From CAZOKH01 sp964580315 (GTDB lineage: Bacteria; Chloroflexota; Anaerolineae; Anaerolineales; Anaerolineaceae), in contig CAZOKH010000026.1 of NCBI GenBank assembly GCA_964580315.1, forward strand, positions 1 to 41,014: DNA of 41,014 bases, given 5' to 3'. Below are positions 32,000-39,721 of the stretch, piece after piece (position 1 is the first letter of the stretch; each line of letters opens with the position of its first letter). Both the position numbers and the translations under genes were made by a program. A model generated the notes under the pieces. It ran no database searches. It was not told the origin of the DNA and was given only the letters and a program-made list of their open reading frames with translations.

Positions 32000-33379
32000 A
32001 TGGAAGAGATCATAAACCTGGTACAGCGTTCGCGGGCGGCACAGCAGAAGATTGAATTTTGGACACAGGAAAAAGTGGATGCAGCGGTGGCAGCGGTGGG
32101 CTGGCAGGCATACAAACATGCTGAAGAATGCGCCCGGATGGCATCTGAAGAAACTGAGATGGGGGTATTTAAAGATAAATTGCTGAAGCATCAGAAAAAA
32201 ACTCTTGGGGCGCTGAGAGATTTGCACGGCTTAAAGACGGTGGGGTTGATTGAGGAAGACAGGGAAAAAGGTTTGCTGAAATATGCCAAACCGGCGGGGG
32301 TGCTGGGAGCCTTGACGCCGGTGACAAATGCCAGCGCGACCCTGCCCTGTTTGGCTTTGAATGTGTTGAAGACCCGCAATTCAATCATCTTTGCGCCTCA
32401 TCCCAAAGCTAAAAAAACATGCGCTCTCACTTGCGAATTTATGCGCAAAGGTTTGAAACAGGTTGGCGCACCTGAAGACTTGATTCTGTGGATTGCAAAC
32501 CCAAGCATTGAGTTGACCCAGGAATTGATGCGCCAGGTGGACCTGGTGGCGGCAACGGGGGGCGGGCCGATGGTGAAAGCTGCCTATTCGAGCGGCACAC
32601 CGGCTTATGGCGTGGGCGCGGGAAACTCGGTGTGTATCGTGGATGAGACGGCAGATCTTGACGAGGCCGCGAAAAAGATATTCTTGAGTAAAACCTTTGA
32701 CAACGCTACCTCCTGTTCAACAGAAAACTCGGCTGTGTTTCACGAATCAGTGTTCGCCACAATGGTCGAGAAACTCAAATCTCACGGGGGCTACCTGGTG
32801 AACGAGGAAGAGCGCGCCAAGCTGCAAAAAGGGATGTGGCCTGATGGTGTGCACTTGAATAAAGAGATTGTGGCGCAAAGCCCGCAAAAAATTGCTGACG
32901 TGGCTGGGTTGCAAGTGCCAGAAGGCACAACTTTTTATATGGTGATGGGAAAAAGTATTGGCCCGGAAGACCCATTCTCAAGAGAGAAATTATCTGTGGT
33001 GGTGACGTTGTGGAAATACCGTGAATTCGAAGAGGCAATAGCCTATGTGAACGACATCACGGAATATAACGGAAAGGGACACAGTTGCGGCATTCATACA
33101 ACTAATGAAGAACATATCCGCATTTTAGGCGAAAATGCCAGGGTAAGCCGCATTATGGTAAATCAGCCGCAGTGCTTTGGCAACAGCGGCAACTATGACA
33201 ATGGAATGCCGTTCACATTAACGCTGGGCTGCGGAACGTGGGGCGGAAATATCACCACTGAAAATGTGTACTGGAAACATTTTATCAATGTCACCTGGGT
33301 ATCCAAACCCATACCGCCGGTGGTGCCAAATGAGGAAGTCATTTTTGGCAATCACTGGAAAAAATTCGGCAAGGAGTAA
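32000..33379 (+). CDS. Aldehyde dehydrogenase, CoA-acylating type (EutE/SauS-like)
   Basis: Oxidises an aldehyde to an acyl-CoA with NAD(P). The catalytic Cys lies in KTFDNATSCSTENSAVF, the place used by EutE, AdhE and sulfoacetaldehyde dehydrogenases. The nucleotide-domain segment ATGGGPMVKAAYSSGTPAYG and GAGNSVCIVDETAD match acylating ALDHs. The C-terminal CGTWGGNITTENVYWKHFIN is a signature of this branch rather than of hydrolytic ALDHs. At 459 aa it is a stand-alone enzyme, not fused to an alcohol dehydrogenase. The ribosome-binding site is AGAGAGG. It is placed directly before an unusual transketolase, which suggests that a short aldehyde released or used there is turned into a CoA ester (inference). 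Confidence 0.9.
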   Translation: MEEIINLVQRSRAAQQKIEFWTQEKVDAAVAAVGWQAYKHAEECARMASEETEMGVFKDKLLKHQKKTLGALRDLHGLKTVGLIEEDREKGLLKYAKPAGVLGALTPVTNASATLPCLALNVLKTRNSIIFAPHPKAKKTCALTCEFMRKGLKQVGAPEDLILWIANPSIELTQELMRQVDLVAATGGGPMVKAAYSSGTPAYGVGAGNSVCIVDETADLDEAAKKIFLSKTFDNATSCSTENSAVFHESVFATMVEKLKSHGGYLVNEEERAKLQKGMWPDGVHLNKEIVAQSPQKIADVAGLQVPEGTTFYMVMGKSIGPEDPFSREKLSVVVTLWKYREFEEAIAYVNDITEYNGKGHSCGIHTTNEEHIRILGENARVSRIMVNQPQCFGNSGNYDNGMPFTLTLGCGTWGGNITTENVYWKHFINVTWVSKPIPPVVPNEEVIFGNHWKKFGKE

Positions 33380-33439
33380 TCCTCCAAATTTGTTTTTAAT
33401 GGCGTGAATATTATGGATAACAGAGGGAAGGTAGTGTCG

Positions 33440-35776
33440 ATGAATACAAATGCGTTTGAACAATTGCAACTCCAGTTTTCTCAATGGGAAAAAACAAAGG
33501 ATCTCATAGACCAATTGCTCGATGTGATCATGAACTATCGGCAAAGCGGTCATCCTGGAGGGTCACGATCCAAGGTGCATGCACTGGTGAGCCTGATGTT
33601 AAGTGGTGTGATGCACTGGGATATTCGACATCCTGAAAAGCGTTTTGCTGATCGATTTATCCTGGCAGCGGGCCATACCGTGCCACTGGTTTATTGCGCA
33701 CTGGCAGTTTTCAATGAAGCCTTGCGTATCAAGCATCAACAGACCGGTGATTCCCGTTACCAGGTTCCCAATTCTGCGGAGCGAGCCCTTTACTGGGAAG
33801 ACCTGCTCGGATTCAGGCTGCGCGGGGGATTGTCTGGGCATGCCGAGATGGAGGGAAAAACTCTGTTTCTAAAATTCAACACCGGCCCATCGGGACACGG
33901 CAGCCCTGCCGCGGCCGGTGAGGCGCTGGCATTAAAGCGGGCCGGTGTGAAAGATGTGCGTGTTTTTATGATTGAGGGTGAAGCAGGCTTGACTCCCGGG
34001 GTGGTGCATGAAACCATGAATTCGGCCTGGGGATTGGGATTGGATAATCTTTACCTGCTGGTGGATTGGAATGATTTTGGGATTGATAATCATTGTGTCA
34101 GCGCTGTGGTTCCTGGAAAGCCAGCAGATTGGCTGGGCGCACATGGTTGGCGGGTTTTCGGCGCTGAAGATGGGAATGAATGGGCGTCGGTGACCCGGGC
34201 ATTGCTGGATATGGTGCATGGTGAAAATTTGGATCATGTACCCAGTGTTGCCTGGCTGAAAACACGCAAAGGACGTGGCTACTTAAAATTTGATAACGCC
34301 TCGCATGGTGCTCCGCACGCCATGAATAGTGAAACATTCTGGGAGACAAAGCGTCCTTTCGCAGAAAAATATAACGCAACTTTTGTAAACTTTGGCGGGC
34401 AAGCGCCGAAAGACGCACAATCCTTGCGCGAAGAGTTTAGAGGCAACCTGAAGGCGGTTATGGATGTGCTGCATGCCGACCAGAACCTGGTGGATTACCT
34501 GGCTGATACACTGGTTGAGTTGGGTGAAAGCATACCGGATGAAAAAGCGTCTTATCGACTTTCAGATACCAAAAATCCCTTCAGCGATGAACGACTTTAT
34601 GATTTTCGGAATTACCCGGAAACCTTGTTTGCTAAACCCGGTGAGCATGCTGCCAATCGTTCGGCGCTGGCAAAGTGGGGCGCCTGGGTGAACAGCTTCG
34701 GTGCTAAAAATTATGGCCAGCCGCTTTTTCTTGCCTGTTCTGCAGACCTGGCAGGTTCGACAAATATATCTGGTTTCGCTGAAAAATTCGATGATTTTCC
34801 GGGGTATGGCTGGTTTGAACGCTGCGGCGATTCGGAGGGAGTGCTGCTGCCGCAAGAAATAACCGAATTTGCCAATGCGGGAATCATGCTTGGCATGGCA
34901 GCGGTGAATTTTTCGCGAGACCCTGAAAAGGAATTCAGGGGATTCTGGGGGGCATGCTCCACTTATGGCTCATTTTCCTATTTGAAATATGGAATGTTCC
35001 GTTTGTTCAGCCAGATGGCCCAGGATTGCCAGTGGAAACTGGGCAAGGTGATCTGGGTGGCCGGACATTCGGGGCCAGAAACCGCGGATGACAGCCGCAC
35101 CCATTTTGGGATATTTGCGCCCGGGGTAACGCAGTTGTTTCCAAAGGGCAGCATCGTCAATTTGCATCCATGGGAGCACAATGAAGTACCAGTTCTATTA
35201 GGTGCCGCGTTGAAATTGGACGTGCCAATAGTGGCGCTGCATCTAACCCGCCCGCCTGTGCTGATTCCGGATCGGGAAGCGCTGGGCATGCCCTCGCACT
35301 TTGAGGCCGCAAAGGGTGCTTATGTGGTGAGAGATTATGATGCGCAATTACCTAAGGGCGGTACGGTGATTGTTCAGGGCGCCAGTGCGATGGAAAACCT
35401 CTTAAATATCCTGCCTGAACTGGCGCTTCGCAGGTTGAATGTCAAGATCGTGTGCGCCACCAGTCCTCAGTTGTATCAATTACAAACCGAAGCGTACCGA
35501 AATAGTGTGCTGTCGCCGGCTGACTGTTTGGATTCAATGGTCATCACCACCCAGGCGCGCTGGTTGATGCATGATTGGATTTTTAATCCATTGGCTGAAG
35601 ATTACGCATTATCAGCCGACTGGGATAACCGCTGGCGGACAGGCGGCAACCTGGAAGAGGTTCTTGATGAGGCGCATCTTTCTTCTCAACACATCCTCGC
35701 AGGCATTCAGCGTTTTGTTGAAAGTCGGACTGACCGGCTGAAAAGCATCCAAACAGGTTTGGAATCAATTATTTAA
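33440..35776 (+). CDS. Transketolase-like TPP enzyme, long and divergent
   Basis: TPP-dependent enzyme with transketolase architecture. The N-terminal half has SGHPGGSRSKV, AAGHTVPLVYCALAVF, GPSGHGSPAAAGEALALKRA and the Mg/TPP region FMIEGEAGLTPGVVHETMNS with VDWNDFGID. The C-terminal half has ITEFANAGIMLGMAA (catalytic Glu region), HSGPETADDSRTHFGIF and LHPWEHNEV. The GDG metal motif is GEA (Asp to Glu at about residue 181). The predicted length is 778 aa, about 110 longer than usual, with the extra length spread through the middle and C-terminus. ATG 33440 is preferred over GTG 33404 and ATG 33413, since GGGAAGG lies 8 bp before it. Reaction unknown; a keto-sugar or related ketose C2-transfer is likely. 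Last gene of the island. Confidence 0.85.
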   Translation: MNTNAFEQLQLQFSQWEKTKDLIDQLLDVIMNYRQSGHPGGSRSKVHALVSLMLSGVMHWDIRHPEKRFADRFILAAGHTVPLVYCALAVFNEALRIKHQQTGDSRYQVPNSAERALYWEDLLGFRLRGGLSGHAEMEGKTLFLKFNTGPSGHGSPAAAGEALALKRAGVKDVRVFMIEGEAGLTPGVVHETMNSAWGLGLDNLYLLVDWNDFGIDNHCVSAVVPGKPADWLGAHGWRVFGAEDGNEWASVTRALLDMVHGENLDHVPSVAWLKTRKGRGYLKFDNASHGAPHAMNSETFWETKRPFAEKYNATFVNFGGQAPKDAQSLREEFRGNLKAVMDVLHADQNLVDYLADTLVELGESIPDEKASYRLSDTKNPFSDERLYDFRNYPETLFAKPGEHAANRSALAKWGAWVNSFGAKNYGQPLFLACSADLAGSTNISGFAEKFDDFPGYGWFERCGDSEGVLLPQEITEFANAGIMLGMAAVNFSRDPEKEFRGFWGACSTYGSFSYLKYGMFRLFSQMAQDCQWKLGKVIWVAGHSGPETADDSRTHFGIFAPGVTQLFPKGSIVNLHPWEHNEVPVLLGAALKLDVPIVALHLTRPPVLIPDREALGMPSHFEAAKGAYVVRDYDAQLPKGGTVIVQGASAMENLLNILPELALRRLNVKIVCATSPQLYQLQTEAYRNSVLSPADCLDSMVITTQARWLMHDWIFNPLAEDYALSADWDNRWRTGGNLEEVLDEAHLSSQHILAGIQRFVESRTDRLKSIQTGLESII

Positions 35777-35799
35777 GAAATACTTACCTCCTCCACGAA

Positions 35800-35837
35800 G
35801 AATAATGGGATTTCCTGCCAGGGAAGTCCCATTATTC
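35800..35837. terminator. Hairpin at the end of the catabolic island
   Basis: GAATAATGGGA (35800-35810) and TCCCATTATTC (35827-35837) form a perfect 11-bp stem, with a smaller inner TTCC/GGAA pairing. It follows the transketolase stop by 23 bp. There is no T-tract on either strand, so I call it a probable 3'-end structure rather than a proven intrinsic terminator. Confidence 0.55.
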
Positions 35838-35942
35838 ATATGTAAGCCTGCGCCGGGCAGCCCGCGCAACAACGTGTGTTTCAGTGTGCAGAGTCTCAGT
35901 GCCTGAGGTGGATTGGGGAAGTTTGTCATGATTGCAATAATT

Positions 35943-35970
35943 TTGAGAACCAGCAAAAATGTTATAGTAT
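35943..35970 (+). promoter_or_regulatory. Weak candidate promoter for the sensor-kinase operon
   Basis: TTGAGA (35943-35948), 16-bp spacer, TAGTAT (35965-35970), about 80 bp before the kinase start. The match is moderate. The remainder of 35838-36048 shows no other feature. Confidence 0.4.
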
Positions 35971-36048
35971 ATCTATGAGTTCATTGCTGGCGATATCAAA
36001 AAATTTGAGGTGCATTATTCCATCCGCTCACCAATCTGGAGATAAAAG

Positions 36049-39000
36049 ATGGAAATTGAAAAACCGTTTGATCATTCTGTAATTGGAAAGCATGCCTGTT
36101 TTATATATGAGGATGAGCTAGAGCACAGGACATTTGTGCCTGGTTTTTTGGGTGAGGGAATCCAAAACGGGGAAAAAATTCTGTATTTCTTTCACGAACA
36201 CTCTCCTCAAGCGCTGATTGAAATTCTTGAGCAAGCGGGATTTAACGGTGAAACCCTGCAAACAGATGGTCGAGTGGAATTTCAAAAAGCATCAGAGTCC
36301 CTTATGACAGGGAACAAAGTTGATATCCAAAAATTTTTCACTTTTATAAAACAAAAAGTGCAACAAGCATCAAATGAGAAATTCGCCTCATTGCGTGTCC
36401 TTATTGAAATGGGTTGGGCGAAGGCAATTGAGGAAAGACCAGAAGAATTATTCCATTTGGAGTCACAACTCAATGATTTCTTCCAATCTCATGCGATCAA
36501 TGGGCTTTGTCAATACCCGGGGCACAAATTTTCGGCCTTAACGCTGCTGGTTATTGCTGCTATTCACCCCCAACTGGTAATCGAAAATCGGCAGATCTCG
36601 AATCCTCTTTTTTTCTCTTCCAATGTTGCAGATACCAATCATAAAAAAACCGACCAAAATACTAAAAATTTTTTATCCAATATGAATTTCATGAATGAAA
36701 TTCAACAATACCGGAGAGAAAACGATATTCGTGTGCAGCAAGACCAAACCAGTTTGAAAAGAAATGTTATTGAGATTTTTGAAAATTGCGGCCACAAAGA
36801 CAATGAGCAGCAGCGACTAAAAGAAATCTACCATCTGATAATTGAATCGCTTACTGAATGTGTATTTGTCTTAGATTTTGACTGGCGATTTGGATTGATC
36901 AATGAAACTCTGGTGCGAACATTGGGAATCTCTCGAGAAAAAATAATCGGTACGTGCATAATTGACCTGTTTCCGGGAATTGAAGATTCTCCATTTTTGC
37001 GCACATTTCGACAGGTGATGACTACACGGAAAATGGATGTTGTGGATGGGAATTTTCAATTTCCAGATGGACACGCCGAATGGATTGAATTACAAGTCAT
37101 ACCTGTTTTACAGGGAATTCTCTGCATCGCTCGCAACAATTCCAGTCAAAAGATCGCGCAAGATGAATTGAATGCGGAACGCGAACTGCTTCAGATATGC
37201 CATTTTTGTAATACCATAGACGAGTTATTAAGTCGTTTAATTGAATTTCTTCGAAAGTATATTGGTTGTGAGGTTGTAAGTGTTCGTTTGCATCGAGACG
37301 TAGATTTTTCTTGCCATCAAAATTGTGAATCTCCCGCTGAATTTATCGAGGCAGTGAAATCAGTTTGCGAAAAGGATACCAATAGTGAAATCCTATACGA
37401 TTCAGACAGCAATCCATTGTTGGAGAAACTGTATTGCCACAGCCTGTGCGGGGATGGGGATCTTGCCAAACCCTATTTCACTGCCAACGGCAGCTTTTGG
37501 ACAAACAACATCACAGCGTTGTTAGATGAAAACGAAACTGATGGACAGGTGGGTATTCTCAACCGCTCAAAGGATGAAAAATATGAATCGGTAGCGTTTA
37601 TTCCAATCCGTTCGCATGGTATCACGTATGGTTTATTGCAATTGTTGGACACGCATCCTGGAAAGTTTACAGCAAGGCAAATTGAACATCTGGAACATCT
37701 GATGAGTTATGTCTCATCAGAATTGGTAAATATCAAGACAAACCAGGAATTGAAAGAAAGTGAAGATCGTTATCACCGCTTAATAGATGCATCGCCAACT
37801 GCTGTCATCGTGATGCAAGGGGGTAAGTATATTTACGGCAACCCTGCGGGGCTAAAAATTCTGGGATACGACAACCTGGAAGAATTTAAAGGTGTCGATG
37901 TATTAAATAGCATCGATTCGGATTCCCGGGAACTGGTGTTGCAGCGATCGCAGAATATTGAACAGGGTTCTGCCAATCACCCTGTAGAACTGAAAATTAT
38001 CCAAAAAAATGGACAGCTACTGTTTACGGAATCGGTTTCCACTCCCATCACATATAATGGAAAACCAGCAGCTTTGATCATTAGTAAAGATATTTCTACG
38101 CAAAAACTTGCGCAGCAAGTGCAGAAAGAGCAAGAAGAAATACTAAAAGCTATTCGACAGGCTCAGGCCAGTTATATCGCGGGCGAAAACACCCAAAAAA
38201 CATTCAATAACATTCTCCAAACCATAATCGAGCTAACCGGCAGCCAGTATGGATTTTTGGATTCGGTTCACCTGGATGATGAGGGGAAAAAATACAAACG
38301 CAGCCTGGCGATTAGTAATATTTCATGGGATGAAAAGTCGCGTCAACTTTATCAGCAATTGATTGCAAACAACCTGGAATTTAGAAATATTAATAATCTC
38401 GCTAGCGCTCCCATATTAACAGGGCAAATGATTATTTCGAATGCCCCTGCGAAAGACCCCCAATCGGGTGGTTTACCCAAAGGACATCCTGTGATCTCGT
38501 CTTTTATGGGAATTCCAATGTTCTTTGGCGGCCGAATGGTCGGGGTACTGGGAATGGCAAACCGCCCCCAAGGTTATGATGAAACAATTGCCGATCGTTT
38601 AGCTCCTCTCATTGCCTCCTGTGCTGGAATTATTGATGCAATTCAGAAAGATGAAACTCGTCAAAAAGATCAGATAAGTTTGAAAGAAAGTGAAGAACTC
38701 TTTCGCCATTCATTTGATCACTCGCCTGTGGGCACAGCGCTTCTAAATCCAAATTTTCAGTTTGTGCGCTGCAACCAGGCTTTATGTGATTTTCTTGGAT
38801 ATAAAGCGGATGAATTAATTGGCAAAACCTTTCTGGATGTAACGCATGAGGACGATAAGCAAATTGGCATTCCCCAGTTAAGGGCTATGCTGGCTGGCAG
38901 CCTGGAGAGCACCAGTTTCCAGAAACGCTATATTCGCAAAGACGGCGGCACGGTTTGGGGAGAAATATCCATAACCCTAACCCGGGATAATGGTGGCGCC

Positions 39001-39708
39001 CCCCAATATTTTCTTCCCATTATAAAAGATATTACTGATCGAAAAATTATGGAAGAGAAAATTAATGCTTCACTGGAGGAGAAAAAAGTTCTGCTTCGTG
39101 AAATTCATCATCGCGTTAAGAATAATCTGGCTGCAATTCTGGGGCTAATTGAAATGGAACGCCACAACAGCACCAGTTCAGATTATATTTCCTTATCGAA
39201 AGAACTGGCAAACCGAATCCTTTCGATGGCAATCATTCATGAACAATTATATATATCTGAAAGTCTTTCCAGGATTAATTTTCAAGATTATTTAGAGACG
39301 TTTATTGCTCATTTGAATTCTACCTACCATCCATCCTACCCTGTAAAAATTTTGATAAATGCAAAAGGAATCGAACTTGACCTTGATTTGGCAGTTCCCT
39401 GTGCATTAATTATTAACGAGATGGTAACAAATTCCTTGAAATATGCTTTTCCACAGGGTAAACCCGGCGTATTTGGAGAACAAGACTGCGTGATCAGTGT
39501 TTCATTTAAAATGATTGATTCTGTTAATGAAATAACCTGCACTGACAATGGAGTAGGTATTCCGAATGATTTGAACTGGAGGGAAGCAAAAAGCATGGGG
39601 CTTCGCCTGATTAGAATGCTGGGTGAACATCAGCTTGGTGGTACTCTCGAACTCGATCGTTCACATGGCACAAGCTTTAAATTAGTGTTTAAGAATAAAA
39701 ATAGGTAA
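36049..39708 (+). CDS. Hybrid-domain sensor histidine kinase: MEDS-PAS-GAF-PAS-GAF-PAS-HisKA_2-HATPase
   Basis: Cytosolic sensor kinase with no membrane segment seen in 1219 aa. Residues about 8-190 form a MEDS domain (HACFIYEDELEHRTFVPGFL, GEKILYFFHE, RVLIEMGWA, GLCQYPGHKFS), named from methanogen and DcmR-type sensors. Then come PAS1 (255-370), GAF1 (380-565), PAS2 (570-690), GAF2 (715-865) and PAS3 (880-1000). The transmitter is the HisKA_2 type with LREIHHRVKNNLAAILGLIE (phospho-His about 1022) and HATPase motifs NEMVTNSLKYAF, DNGVGIP and MGLRLI. ATG 36049 follows GGAG. The response regulator gene lies 13 bp downstream. The ligand is unknown; it may report redox, light-independent small molecules or carbon status. 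Confidence 0.93.
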   Translation: MEIEKPFDHSVIGKHACFIYEDELEHRTFVPGFLGEGIQNGEKILYFFHEHSPQALIEILEQAGFNGETLQTDGRVEFQKASESLMTGNKVDIQKFFTFIKQKVQQASNEKFASLRVLIEMGWAKAIEERPEELFHLESQLNDFFQSHAINGLCQYPGHKFSALTLLVIAAIHPQLVIENRQISNPLFFSSNVADTNHKKTDQNTKNFLSNMNFMNEIQQYRRENDIRVQQDQTSLKRNVIEIFENCGHKDNEQQRLKEIYHLIIESLTECVFVLDFDWRFGLINETLVRTLGISREKIIGTCIIDLFPGIEDSPFLRTFRQVMTTRKMDVVDGNFQFPDGHAEWIELQVIPVLQGILCIARNNSSQKIAQDELNAERELLQICHFCNTIDELLSRLIEFLRKYIGCEVVSVRLHRDVDFSCHQNCESPAEFIEAVKSVCEKDTNSEILYDSDSNPLLEKLYCHSLCGDGDLAKPYFTANGSFWTNNITALLDENETDGQVGILNRSKDEKYESVAFIPIRSHGITYGLLQLLDTHPGKFTARQIEHLEHLMSYVSSELVNIKTNQELKESEDRYHRLIDASPTAVIVMQGGKYIYGNPAGLKILGYDNLEEFKGVDVLNSIDSDSRELVLQRSQNIEQGSANHPVELKIIQKNGQLLFTESVSTPITYNGKPAALIISKDISTQKLAQQVQKEQEEILKAIRQAQASYIAGENTQKTFNNILQTIIELTGSQYGFLDSVHLDDEGKKYKRSLAISNISWDEKSRQLYQQLIANNLEFRNINNLASAPILTGQMIISNAPAKDPQSGGLPKGHPVISSFMGIPMFFGGRMVGVLGMANRPQGYDETIADRLAPLIASCAGIIDAIQKDETRQKDQISLKESEELFRHSFDHSPVGTALLNPNFQFVRCNQALCDFLGYKADELIGKTFLDVTHEDDKQIGIPQLRAMLAGSLESTSFQKRYIRKDGGTVWGEISITLTRDNGGAPQYFLPIIKDITDRKIMEEKINASLEEKKVLLREIHHRVKNNLAAILGLIEMERHNSTSSDYISLSKELANRILSMAIIHEQLYISESLSRINFQDYLETFIAHLNSTYHPSYPVKILINAKGIELDLDLAVPCALIINEMVTNSLKYAFPQGKPGVFGEQDCVISVSFKMIDSVNEITCTDNGVGIPNDLNWREAKSMGLRLIRMLGEHQLGGTLELDRSHGTSFKLVFKNKNR

Positions 39709-39721
39709 TAGGGCTGATTTT

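Noticed and set aside
35975..36082. Short plus-strand frame ahead of and overlapping the sensor kinase start
   Set aside because: No ribosome-binding site and no recognisable feature; the kinase ATG at 36049 has a proper site.
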